Source: Planctomycetota bacterium
GTDB taxonomy: Bacteria; Planctomycetota; Phycisphaerae; WQYP01
NCBI GenBank assembly: GCA_021809365.1
Contig: JAKBAC010000098.1
Coordinates: forward strand, 1-9,362
Direction: 5' to 3'
Length of the DNA: 9,362 nt
Shown: positions 1 through 6,505 of the stretch, piece after piece
How positions within the stretch are numbered: the stretch's first letter is position 1
How the letters are laid out: every line of letters begins with the position of its first letter
Translations under genes and position numbers: made by a program
The notes under the pieces: generated by a model
What the model was told of the DNA's origin: nothing
What the model saw: the letters and a program-made list of their open reading frames with translations, nothing else
Databases searched by the model: none

Positions 1-590
1 CGGGCCTCCGGCAGCCGCCCTTTGGCCCAGAATACATCAGCGATTCGGGCATGGACCTGCGGATAATCCGATTCGAGTTCCAGCACCTGCTGCCAGCACC
101 ACAGCGCCCGGTCATAGCGCCCGCGATTAAACAATGCCATGCCCATGTTATAAAAGCATAAGGGGCACTTTTCCCGATATTGCCGGGCCAGATAAAACAT
201 TTCCTCGGCGCGATCAAAATCCCCCATTTCGCTGTAAGCCGCAATGCGGTTGCAATAGCACGCTTCCACCGAGGAATCAATGCGTTCCACGCGTTCAAAA
301 AATTCTATCGCATGCTGAAATTTTCCCACGCGCGTGCAATCGGTGCCGGCCGCCGTCAAAGATTCAATATCATGGGGATCAAGCTGCACGGCCTGCTGAA
401 AAGCCTTCAGCGCTTCATCGTAACGATCCATCATGTCCAGTGTTAAACCGAGGTTGAAATACCAGGCACCATTATGTGGATTAATTTCAATGGCCCGACG
501 CAGTTCAGAAAGAGCCTCTTCCCACCGGCCCCGCTCATAGAGTTCATGAGCACGCTCAACACGTTGCTCCGCTTCCTGCCAGTCGCTCAT
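1..590 (-). CDS. TPR-repeat protein, partial (C-terminus beyond window)
   Basis: The minus strand is open from an ATG at 590 to the window edge, giving 196 codons with no stop. The product starts MSDWQEAEQRVERAHELYER and is built almost wholly of 34-residue tetratricopeptide repeats, in register from about residue 7: roughly 7-40, 41-74, 75-108, 109-142, 143-176 and the start of a sixth. The TPR consensus positions are visible: G at position 8, A at 20 and 27, and P near 32 (for example RYDEALKAFQQAVQLDP). There is no signal peptide or membrane segment, so it is probably a cytoplasmic scaffold for protein-protein contacts; the partner cannot be told. The start is supported by GGAG 11 nt upstream. 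The gene runs the same way as the gene at 699-1256, with a gap of about 108 nt. Several fold-compatible functions remain possible because the C-terminus is missing. Confidence 0.88.
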   Translation of the reverse strand, partial: MSDWQEAEQRVERAHELYERGRWEEALSELRRAIEINPHNGAWYFNLGLTLDMMDRYDEALKAFQQAVQLDPHDIESLTAAGTDCTRVGKFQHAIEFFERVERIDSSVEACYCNRIAAYSEMGDFDRAEEMFYLARQYREKCPLCFYNMGMALFNRGRYDRALWCWQQVLELESDYPQVHARIADVFWAKGRLPEA

Positions 591-607
591 GCTGCGTGCC
601 GCTCCAT

Positions 608-650
608 ACAAACCAGCTGATATGCTAACAAACCAACCCGGCGAATCCAA
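608..650 (-). promoter_or_regulatory. Possible weak promoter and direct repeat upstream of the TPR gene
   Basis: In the 108-nt gap before the TPR gene the minus strand carries TTGGAT (650-645), a 17-nt spacer and TAGCAT (627-622). This matches the sigma-70 consensus only partly. The octamer TGGTTTGT occurs twice, at 635-628 and 615-608, spaced exactly 20 bp (about two helical turns), so the copies bracket the putative -10 and the start region. This could be an operator or chance. Confidence 0.25.
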
Positions 651-698
651 GCACCGTGATGGGATTCTCGGATTTTTCTATTTTTTCCGGTTTTCGGA

Positions 699-1256
699 TC
701 AGTTGCGAACCACCGTTCGACTGGCCACCTGAAAGCCACAGGCCTGCAGCGCAAGCGCCACCGCATCGGCAGCGGAGGCGTCTACTTCCAGAGAAAAATC
801 AGTCAGGCTCATGGCAGTGGCGGGGACATACGCGGTACAGGGAATAATTTCACATTTATTTTGAATCTTCAGCCCCTTATGGCCGATACCGGGAATCTGA
901 TTCAGCGCCAGTCGCAGGTGTGCTAAGGCCTCCGTATTGAACGTTCCGGCCCGGATGGAAAAATGAACACGCCGGGGGCTGGAAAGGAACAAGGCCAACT
1001 TTTCCACTACCAGACGCTGTATGGGCATATCCGGTGCAATTTCCTCCGCCGAAAAATGCTGGTGAATATGCGACCAGGCATCATGCAGGCACAAATGGTA
1101 TAAATTTCTCCCATCCGTCAATTGCCGCACATCCCACACCGCAACGGCCTGCGAAGAGACCGGCTCAACCGCCCGCTGCAAAATCGGATCCAGCAGATCG
1201 ACAAAATCGCCCGCCCCTTCGCTCCCTGCAAGCCGACTGGTTCGGAATATCTGCAT
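699..1256 (-). CDS. Hypothetical protein, about 185 aa
   Basis: I do not recognise this protein. The frame is open from a GTG at 1280, but I place the start at the ATG at 1256 because GGAG sits 6 nt before it (inside the upstream extension), while the GTG has no ribosome-binding site and lies only 10 nt from the tRNA end. The product starts MQIFRTSRLAGSEGAGDF and ends in TGA at 699-701. It has no signal peptide, no membrane helix and no obvious catalytic motif. The second half alternates short hydrophobic strand-like stretches (VHFSIRAG, LKIQNKCEIIPC, SLTDFSLEVD) with amphipathic helices (EALAHLRLALNQIPGIG, DAVALALQACGF), suggesting a small alpha/beta fold. It begins 34 nt after the tRNA-Glu gene on the same strand with no visible terminator between, so it may be co-transcribed with the tRNA. 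That it is a gene rests on its length, the good ribosome-binding site and the lack of a better frame on either strand. Confidence 0.72.
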   Translation of the reverse strand: MQIFRTSRLAGSEGAGDFVDLLDPILQRAVEPVSSQAVAVWDVRQLTDGRNLYHLCLHDAWSHIHQHFSAEEIAPDMPIQRLVVEKLALFLSSPRRVHFSIRAGTFNTEALAHLRLALNQIPGIGHKGLKIQNKCEIIPCTAYVPATAMSLTDFSLEVDASAADAVALALQACGFQVASRTVVRN

Positions 1257-1290
1257 GGCCCGCTCCAACAACCAATGCACACAGTGCCCA

Positions 1291-1363
1291 TACCCCCAAC
1301 CGGATTCGAACCGGTGTATGCAGACTGAGAATCTGCCGTCCTGGGCCTCTAGACGATGGGGGC
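1291..1363 (-). tRNA. tRNA-Glu, anticodon CTC
   Basis: The minus strand folds into a full 73-nt cloverleaf. The acceptor stem pairs GCCCCCA with TGGGGGT (six Watson-Crick pairs and a terminal G-T), followed by discriminator A. The D-arm GTCTAGAGGCCCAGGAC is nearly identical to the D-arm of known bacterial tRNA-Glu. The anticodon stem GCAGA/TCTGC encloses the loop TTCTCAG, giving anticodon CTC, which reads GAG. The variable loop is ATAC, and the T-arm is ACCGG-TTCGAAT-CCGGT. The 3' CCA is not encoded (the next bases are TGG), so it must be added by the CCA-adding enzyme. A promoter lies just upstream. No integrase or attachment-site duplication is visible beside it. Confidence 0.96.
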
Positions 1364-1378
1364 GAATTTTCTAATATG

Positions 1379-1407
1379 AATTTAGGTTAATGAGGGCTTG
1401 AAGTCAA
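1379..1407 (-). promoter_or_regulatory. Sigma-70-type promoter for tRNA-Glu
   Basis: On the minus strand, TTGACT (1407-1402, five of six matches to TTGACA) is followed by a 17-nt spacer and TAAATT (1384-1379, four of six matches to TATAAT). Transcription would begin around 1371-1372, leaving a leader of about 8 nt before the mature tRNA 5' end at 1363. The A+T-rich stretch contrasts with its GC-rich surroundings. Spacing and position fit a housekeeping promoter for the tRNA and possibly for the gene at 699-1256. Confidence 0.65.
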
Positions 1408-1416
1408 ACTCTTGGA

Positions 1417-1441
1417 GGTTACAGGTTACGGGTTACAGGTT
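1417..1441. repeat. Heptanucleotide tandem repeat, unit GGTTAC(A/G)
   Basis: The unit GGTTACA/GGTTACG/GGTTACA followed by GGTT begins at 1417, 1424, 1431 and 1438, about 3.6 copies of exactly 7 nt. Further GGTTA-like pieces lie nearby (GGTTAA near 1385, GGTTACGG near 1478). It resembles the short heptameric tandem repeats found between genes in several bacterial groups. It lies about 10 nt upstream of the -35 element of the tRNA promoter. Confidence 0.8.
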
Positions 1442-1521
1442 TCTATTGTCTCGTCCTGATATAGGTTGTCACTTTTGGGTTACGGAGACCGATGGGGGGG
1501 GCGATTTTCTTGGCGGGCTAT

Positions 1522-1538
1522 CGCCGGCAAAGCCGGCG
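1522..1538. repeat. GC-rich inverted repeat (REP-like hairpin)
   Basis: A perfect 7-bp inverted repeat, CGCCGGC and GCCGGCG, is separated by AAA (1529-1531) and flanked on both sides by GGCTAT-type sequence. Its shape (short loop, GC stem, GGCTA tail) recalls dispersed REP elements. It has no T-run, so it is not a plain intrinsic terminator. Whether it is repeated in the genome cannot be seen here. Confidence 0.5.
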
Positions 1539-1649
1539 GCTATGCGACGTTTCCCCGCGCGGCCGGGTTGCCCGAAAATATTGCCACGCCCGCCGTCGGC
1601 AGGGCCGGGCGCTGGCAGCGATGCGGGGAATCGTATATCGTAAAACGTT

Positions 1650-2684
1650 ATGCAAACGCCTTCGGCCAGTGTGCCGCCACATTCAAGCTCCCCGCCGCAG
1701 CTTCTGACTGATGCGCAGCATGTCGTGCGTTCGGAAGCCCATACGCTTTTGCAGGTGGCGGACCGTCTGGACGGGGCCATGCCTGCGGCCATTGAATTGA
1801 TTTATCGCTGTACCGGGGCGAATTCGCCGGGCACGGTTGTGGTCAGCGGCGTTGGCAAATCAGGATTGGCGGGGCAGCGCATCAGTGCCAGCTTCGCCAG
1901 CACAGGTACGCCGTCACATTTTCTGCACCCGGTGGAAGCCTTGCATGGTGATCTGGGGCGCGTGCGGGCAACGGATGTGGCGTTGCTTTTGTCCTACGGA
2001 GGAGAAACGGATGAACTTACGCGACTGATGGACCACCTGAAACGCGTAAGCGTTCCGACGATTGCCATTACCAGCCGAAGCGACAGCACCTTGGGCCGGC
2101 TATCGGATATTTGCATTGGCTTGGGAGCCATTGAAGAGGCATGTCCCCTGCGGCTGGCTCCCACGACCAGCATTATCTGCATGAATGCCGTGGGCGATGC
2201 CTTGGTATTGGGCGTCATGAGCCTGCGGAATTTTTCCGCGGAAGATTTTGCGGCCTTTCACCCGGCCGGTTCGCTGGGACGCAAATTATTGCGCGTGCGG
2301 GAAGTCATGAGCTTTACGATTGGTGAAAATCTTGCGGTGGTCCGCGATACGGTGACTTTACGGCAGGCCATGGCGATGGAAGAATTGCCGGGGCGACGGG
2401 CCGGTGCAATGATTGTAATTAACGAACAGGGGTTGCTGGCGGGCATATTTACCGATGGGGACCTGCGGCGAAAATTACGGCAATCAGCCGATGTGCTGGA
2501 TATGCCGATGGGCGAGGTCATGACCGCCAATCCCAAACGTGTGGATGCCGAAGCGCTTGCCAGCGAGGCTCTGGCTTTGATGAACAAACATCGAATCGAT
2601 GAATTGCCGGTGGTAGATTCCCGGAACCGGCCCGTAGGTTTAATTGATGTGCAGGATGTTGTAAGCCTGCGAATTGTGGAATAG
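1650..2684 (+). CDS. kdsD: Arabinose-5-phosphate isomerase (KdsD/KpsF/GutQ family)
   Basis: This enzyme interconverts ribulose-5-phosphate and arabinose-5-phosphate, the first committed step towards Kdo, in the cytoplasm. The 344-residue product has the family layout: an N-terminal SIS sugar-isomerase domain (about 50-190) and two CBS domains (about 217-275 and 288-344). Signature motifs are GVGKSGLAGQ (67-76), HPVEALHGDLG (93-103), EACPLRLAPT (163-172) and AFHPAGSLGRKL (202-213). Residues matching the known E. coli active-site positions are K70, E119, E163 and H204. The segment usually read as LSxSGE is SYGGET here (115-120), a mild change. Length is close to the E. coli enzyme (328), with a slightly longer Ser/Pro-rich N-terminus. 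The ATG at 1650 has no strong ribosome-binding site, so the exact start is less sure. kdsC follows after 57 nt. The CBS pair suggests allosteric control, as is usual in the family. Confidence 0.96.
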   Translation: MQTPSASVPPHSSSPPQLLTDAQHVVRSEAHTLLQVADRLDGAMPAAIELIYRCTGANSPGTVVVSGVGKSGLAGQRISASFASTGTPSHFLHPVEALHGDLGRVRATDVALLLSYGGETDELTRLMDHLKRVSVPTIAITSRSDSTLGRLSDICIGLGAIEEACPLRLAPTTSIICMNAVGDALVLGVMSLRNFSAEDFAAFHPAGSLGRKLLRVREVMSFTIGENLAVVRDTVTLRQAMAMEELPGRRAGAMIVINEQGLLAGIFTDGDLRRKLRQSADVLDMPMGEVMTANPKRVDAEALASEALALMNKHRIDELPVVDSRNRPVGLIDVQDVVSLRIVE

Positions 2685-2686
2685 TC

Positions 2687-2698
2687 GCCCGGCCGGGC
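2687..2698. repeat. 12-bp perfect palindrome between kdsD and kdsC
   Basis: GCCCGGCCGGGC reads the same on both strands and starts two bases after the kdsD stop codon. The identical 12-mer recurs at 6664-6675 inside the tagF-like gene. It has no loop or T-run, so it is a poor terminator, and the kdsD-kdsC operon probably reads through it. Confidence 0.5.
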
Positions 2699-2741
2699 CG
2701 GCGTTGATAGTGACAGTCTCTGTACCAGGAGTGAAACAGAC

Positions 2742-3278
2742 ATGAACGAGTTGGAAAAATCAGCCCCGCGCGGCTTTACACCGGAAATTCAATTGTTGAT
2801 TATGGATGTGGATGGCGTATTAACGGACGGCGGGATCATCCGTGATGACAGCGGTCAGCAGATTAAACGCTTTCACGTGCGTGACGGCACCGGCATTGTC
2901 TGCTGGCGGAAACTCAATCGGCACGTGGCACTCATTACCGGCAAGGAAAGCATGGTCGTGCAGCATCGGGCGGAAGAATTGGGCATTCAATACGTGTACC
3001 AGAATGTCAGCAATAAGCTTGATATTTATAATGATCTTCTGCAGCAACTCGGCTACAGCGATGCCCAGTGCGCTTATATTGGTGATGATTTGCCCGATTT
3101 GCCCGTCATGCGCAAGTGCGGCTGCCCAATTGCGGTAGCAGATGCGGCGGAAGAAGTGCGGGCTGTAGCGCGGTACGTGACCAAATTCCCCGGCGGCTAT
3201 GGAGCTGTGCGTGATGCGGTGGAATGGATGTGTCGGGGGATGAATTTATGGGATCAGGTATTGGCCCGCTATCAGTAA
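2742..3278 (+). CDS. kdsC: 3-deoxy-D-manno-octulosonate-8-phosphate phosphatase (KdsC)
   Basis: KdsC removes the phosphate from Kdo-8-phosphate to give Kdo in the cytoplasm. The 178-residue protein is a cap-less HAD-superfamily phosphatase of type C0, close in length to E. coli KdsC (188). Motif I is DVDGVLTDG (22-30), with nucleophile D22 and acid/base D24. Motif II is the T66 of LITGKES (64-70), where many homologues have GR rather than GK. The motif III lysine is K92 in VSNKL, and motif IV is GDDLPDLPVM (114-123), with metal-binding Asp at 115, 116 and 119. The C-terminal GGYGAVRDAVE stretch (171 region of the family) is also conserved in KdsC. The ATG at 2742 has AGGAG 10 nt upstream. It lies 57 nt after kdsD and the lptC-like gene follows, so the three probably form one operon for Kdo synthesis and LPS export. 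Confidence 0.95.
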   Translation: MNELEKSAPRGFTPEIQLLIMDVDGVLTDGGIIRDDSGQQIKRFHVRDGTGIVCWRKLNRHVALITGKESMVVQHRAEELGIQYVYQNVSNKLDIYNDLLQQLGYSDAQCAYIGDDLPDLPVMRKCGCPIAVADAAEEVRAVARYVTKFPGGYGAVRDAVEWMCRGMNLWDQVLARYQ

Positions 3279-3290
3279 AATGTGGTAGCG

Positions 3291-3305
3291 CAACTGCTTT
3301 AGTTG
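3291..3305 (+). promoter_or_regulatory. Small hairpin just before the strong Shine-Dalgarno
   Basis: CAACT (3291-3295) and AGTTG (3301-3305) can pair around the loop GCTTT. The hairpin ends 11 nt before the AAGGAGG ribosome-binding site (3317-3323). Five base pairs are weak, so a regulatory role is only a possibility. Confidence 0.25.
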
Positions 3306-3330
3306 GATGAGTGTTGAAGGAGGATCGCTT

Positions 3331-3366
3331 ATGCCCGTCATCCAAAGTCCGGCGTCCCGCTTGTAG
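3331..3366 (+). CDS. Possible 11-codon leader peptide ahead of the lptC-like gene
   Basis: A near-ideal ribosome-binding site, AAGGAGG (3317-3323), stands 7 nt before this ATG, the strongest one seen in the window. The frame encodes only MPVIQSPASRL and stops at TAG (3364-3366). It is in a different frame (shifted by one) from the long LptC-like protein, whose likely TTG start is 17 nt beyond the stop. It may be a real leader peptide coupling translation to the gene behind it. Alternatively, it may be the true N-terminus of the LptC-like protein, broken by a one-base error, mutation or +1 recoding. The sequence alone does not decide. Confidence 0.4.
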   Translation: MPVIQSPASRL

Positions 3367-3382
3367 ATGGAGTATTTTCCTT

Positions 3383-6300
3383 TTGAGTCCCCTTACGCGA
3401 AAATTGTTCATCTACATGGGCAGCCTGGTACTGGCGCTGGCGCTATTTCTGGGTCTCAAGGGACATTTTTTTTCATCCAGTGGCAGCGGTACTGGGCACA
3501 AAGTCAAACCGCTGCTCATGGCAAATGGCACAGGTGCCACTCATATTTCCATTGACAATCGCAATGCACAGGGTGTGCTGCAATATGTTATGCGGGCCAA
3601 TCTGGCCAAGCCGGTCGGTGGTGGAGAATACCAACTCATCAAACCGGAGTTACAGTTTTATACTGCCAAGGGACAGTCGATTTTAGTCGATTCTCAAACC
3701 GGGGATATGTTGATTGGTGCTACCGGCGGTGGCGGCGCAGGAGGGTTTGATAGCTTTGGCAATCCGTATTTGCGCAAGGGGACGCTGACGGGGCATGTCA
3801 CCATTACGGCAGGACCGCTGAATTCTTTTAAGCGCGGCGTCGTAGCGCGGCAAGCGGGACAAATTCAAATGACGCTGGGCAAGCCTCTGCATTTTGATTA
3901 CCAGCAGGGCCTGCTCACCAGCCGAGGCACGGTAGTTGTTCGTGGTGATCAACTGCAATTTGACGGTTCAGATCTGACGGTCGAAATCAATACCGCCAAT
4001 AAGACCTTGGAAGATTTACAGATTACCCATGGCCGCAGTCTGATGATCATGGGATTATTTAATCATGCTGCTACACCATCCGCGGCGAGAGGTTCGCAAT
4101 CCCACCCCACCGCCCGGCCGCCTGCGGCCCGCGCACCCGGCCCAAAGGCCGGCACGCCGGCCAAAACCGCCGCCCCGGTGCTGACCACCTACGCGCTGAG
4201 TTTTGGCCGCCACGTGCAGGTGGCGCTGGGTGAACAAACCATGCTGGCCAATAAGTTGCGGCTCTATTTTCAAACCGCCGCAAACGCACCGGCCGCGGCC
4301 GGCAGTAGCGCCCCAACCGCAGCCCCGCAAACCGGCACACGCCCGGTACCGGCACCGCCATCGACATCAACTAAAACGCAGCAAACACCGACCAATAAAA
4401 CCGGCAACCCCCCGCTGGTGATCCACTGGAGCGGTCCCTTGGTGCTGCACCCGACACGTCATCCACCGATTGTTCTTTCCAACAGCCGGGAAGTATTTCT
4501 TCAGGCTACGGGCACACCGGGCAAGCCGGTGGTTATGCGGGACGGCGCGGCCCGCACCGGCTATGCGGCAAAAGTTACCTACGATTCAGCACTGCAAAGC
4601 GTCACGATGCTGGCGACGGCAAAACAACCGGTGCGGCTGCGGGACACCTCCACAGGATCCATTACCTGTGAAACGCTGGTTTACAGCAATTTGACGCATC
4701 AGGCCATGCTTACCGGGCCGGGGCATTTTGCCATGACCGGTGCGGCAGCGGGAAAACAATCCTGGAAGGGATCCTGGCTGAAACAACTGGCCGTGCAGCT
4801 TTCGCCCGGTGCTGGAACATCCCGCACTGCGGCTGTGACACCGGCGATTGGACAAGGGAAACTGGCGGTTAAAGAAATAACGATTACGGGTGCAGCCAAA
4901 CTTGCTGACAGCCAGACTTCGCTGCACGCCGATACATTTACCGCCCAATTTGTTCCCACTTCCGGAAAACATGGCGGCAGCGCGTTAAGTCAATTTGCTG
5001 CCGATGGCGACGTAACCATTGCCTCGGCCAATCCGGGTTTACCGACGGCAGATACCAATCGCATGCAATGCTTACATCTAATACTATTGACCCGCCGCCC
5101 CAAGGCATCAGGCAACCCTGTACCCGATGAGTTAAAAGCCCATGGCCGAATAGCCCTGACGTTCTACCAGAAAGCTGCCAAGACCGGGGGAATCCCGGAA
5201 AAATTTACCATCAGCGCGGACATGCTCCACGCACATCTGGTGAGCCGCAGGGGTTCCCGCAGCACAGCAGCGTCCCCCCTGACAGGCAATCCGGGGGGAC
5301 GCCTGACCATCGGACGATTCCGTATCTGGAACAATACTATTATACATATCTACCATATTGGACGGCCCATCAGAGCCACAGCGTATGAATTATCCGGAGA
5401 TCGCGCCGCCGGTGCGGTCACGCTGCGCTCAGACCGCTCGGGGAAAATTCCAGCAGCCATTTATCAGGGAGCCGATTGGCTCAAGGGCAGAACCATTGAA
5501 TTGCAACGGAAACTCCAGCAGGTAACTGTTCCGGGCATCGGCGAATTAAGCATTCCGGAATCGTCCAAAGCTGCCGAGCCGCGCGTGGACGTTTCATGGC
5601 ACCGTCACATGCAATATTCCGCCAAATTCCGCCAAGCCAGTCTCGCGGGGCACGTCGTAGCCGCTCTGGTGGGCCGGAGAGATCAGCACAGCAGTCTCAC
5701 CGCGCCGGCCATGCTCATACACTTCCTGCGCCGTACCAAGGACCGCAATGCCATGAAATTGGCGCAGTTGGTGGCTTCCGCCCCGGCGGGCGGCGGACAG
5801 GTGATAGCCCGCGACTCCAGTTACAGCAAAACGGGGAAGCAGTTGACCGGCATGCGGTTGGATTGCCGGAAATTGGCCTACAATGCCATTGAAAATCTGC
5901 TCAAGATTCCCACCGCCGGGGAAATGGTTCTGCTGGACTACCGCCCCGCCACTACGGCCAATGCCGCTCAACAACGCGGACAGAGCGCTTTTTCCTGGCA
6001 GCAGTCGCTGGCGTATCACGGCAACACCGGATTAATCACGCTGCGCGGAAAAGTTCACATGCGGTTTCGGCCCACCAAACCGCTGCCACATTTGTCGGCA
6101 ACTGCCGGCGGTAACACGATAAATCCGAATGCAGGTATGGTGCTGTTAGACGCGGATGAATTGCTGGCGAAATTAAACCGCACCGCTTCGGCAGGAAAAA
6201 CTGGGGTAGATCTGGGCATGGCCGGCCCGACCCGCCTGCAAAACGTTACCGCCGGCAACGCCGCCCTGGAGGTCAACGGACTTAATCTCGATGCCGGTAT

Positions 6301-6481
6301 GTTAAAATTTGACGCCGCCGATGAAATTGCTCAGGCGTATGGCCTTAACGGCCAAAACGCGATGTTCTCCAATGTCAGCGGCACCCTGCACGGTCAGGCC
6401 CGGCACATTATCTGGAATCTTTCCAAAGCCCGAGGCGGCGTTACCCTGATTCAACCCACCGGTACGGCCAGTTTACCCTGA
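3383..6481 (+). CDS. Giant LptC/OstA-like LPS-export protein
   Basis: Probably part of the lipopolysaccharide transport bridge across the periplasm. From a TTG at 3383 (GGAG 10 nt upstream) the product has about 1032 residues and starts MSPLTRKLFIYMGSLVLALA. That is a short basic N-terminus and one membrane helix (about 8-25), as in inner-membrane-anchored LptC. The rest is periplasmic and rich in beta-strand repeats of the OstA/LptA/LptC type, such as GTLTGHVTITAG, GTVVVRGDQLQFDGSDLTVE and, at the C-terminus, ARGGVTLIQPTGTASL. Two Ala/Pro/Thr-rich linkers (about 227-267 and 299-342) split the chain. The frame is open from a GTG at 3311, but that start has no ribosome-binding site and adds a non-signal-like stretch. 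Position after kdsD-kdsC matches lptC in proteobacteria. It is some five times longer than E. coli LptC (191), and no lptA or lptB follows. The broad family is fairly sure; the exact role is inferred. Confidence 0.75.
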   Translation: MSPLTRKLFIYMGSLVLALALFLGLKGHFFSSSGSGTGHKVKPLLMANGTGATHISIDNRNAQGVLQYVMRANLAKPVGGGEYQLIKPELQFYTAKGQSILVDSQTGDMLIGATGGGGAGGFDSFGNPYLRKGTLTGHVTITAGPLNSFKRGVVARQAGQIQMTLGKPLHFDYQQGLLTSRGTVVVRGDQLQFDGSDLTVEINTANKTLEDLQITHGRSLMIMGLFNHAATPSAARGSQSHPTARPPAARAPGPKAGTPAKTAAPVLTTYALSFGRHVQVALGEQTMLANKLRLYFQTAANAPAAAGSSAPTAAPQTGTRPVPAPPSTSTKTQQTPTNKTGNPPLVIHWSGPLVLHPTRHPPIVLSNSREVFLQATGTPGKPVVMRDGAARTGYAAKVTYDSALQSVTMLATAKQPVRLRDTSTGSITCETLVYSNLTHQAMLTGPGHFAMTGAAAGKQSWKGSWLKQLAVQLSPGAGTSRTAAVTPAIGQGKLAVKEITITGAAKLADSQTSLHADTFTAQFVPTSGKHGGSALSQFAADGDVTIASANPGLPTADTNRMQCLHLILLTRRPKASGNPVPDELKAHGRIALTFYQKAAKTGGIPEKFTISADMLHAHLVSRRGSRSTAASPLTGNPGGRLTIGRFRIWNNTIIHIYHIGRPIRATAYELSGDRAAGAVTLRSDRSGKIPAAIYQGADWLKGRTIELQRKLQQVTVPGIGELSIPESSKAAEPRVDVSWHRHMQYSAKFRQASLAGHVVAALVGRRDQHSSLTAPAMLIHFLRRTKDRNAMKLAQLVASAPAGGGQVIARDSSYSKTGKQLTGMRLDCRKLAYNAIENLLKIPTAGEMVLLDYRPATTANAAQQRGQSAFSWQQSLAYHGNTGLITLRGKVHMRFRPTKPLPHLSATAGGNTINPNAGMVLLDADELLAKLNRTASAGKTGVDLGMAGPTRLQNVTAGNAALEVNGLNLDAGMLKFDAADEIAQAYGLNGQNAMFSNVSGTLHGQARHIIWNLSKARGGVTLIQPTGTASLP

Positions 6482-6505
6482 TGCCGGGGAGCCTGCTCAG
6501 CGATC

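Larger units (their letters stand above)
1364..1649. other. Intergenic region between divergent tRNA-Glu and kdsD
   Basis: I see no convincing gene in these 286 bases; the short open frames lack ribosome-binding sites and overlap one another. The tRNA-side part is A+T-rich and holds the tRNA promoter. Next come a heptamer tandem repeat (1417-1441), a lone GGTTACGG echo near 1478, and a run of eight G (1494-1501). The kdsD-side part is GC-rich and holds the hairpin at 1522-1538. A weak candidate promoter for kdsD is CTGGCA (1612-1617), 16 nt, TATATC (1634-1639), but it would leave almost no leader before the ATG at 1650, so I do not rely on it. Confidence 0.6.

Noticed and set aside
134..457. 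Plus-strand frames opposite the TPR gene
   Set aside because: The minus strand reads as clean TPR repeats in register; the plus-strand products are Cys/Pro/Arg-rich shadows.
672..698. Hairpin TCCG-AAAAC-CGGA after the gene at 699-1256 as a terminator
   Set aside because: The stem is only 4 bp, and on the minus strand it is followed by A residues rather than T, so it does not fit an intrinsic terminator.
1261..1420. tRNA-Glu as a mobile-element attachment site
   Set aside because: No integrase gene, no duplicated tRNA 3' end and no change in gene type is visible beside it within the window.
1398..1711. Overlapping short plus-strand frames of about 70-80 codons before kdsD
   Set aside because: They run through the heptamer repeat, the G-run and the hairpin, overlap one another in different frames, and lack ribosome-binding sites and any recognisable protein features.
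3367..3555. A 62-codon plus-strand frame starting right after the leader stop
   Set aside because: It overlaps the membrane-helix coding region of the lptC-like gene in another frame, and its product shows no protein-like pattern.
4060..4410. Ala/Pro/Thr-rich stretches in the lptC-like gene as a frameshifted or foreign insert
   Set aside because: The reading frame stays open and the beta-repeat pattern resumes after each stretch, so they look like flexible linkers.
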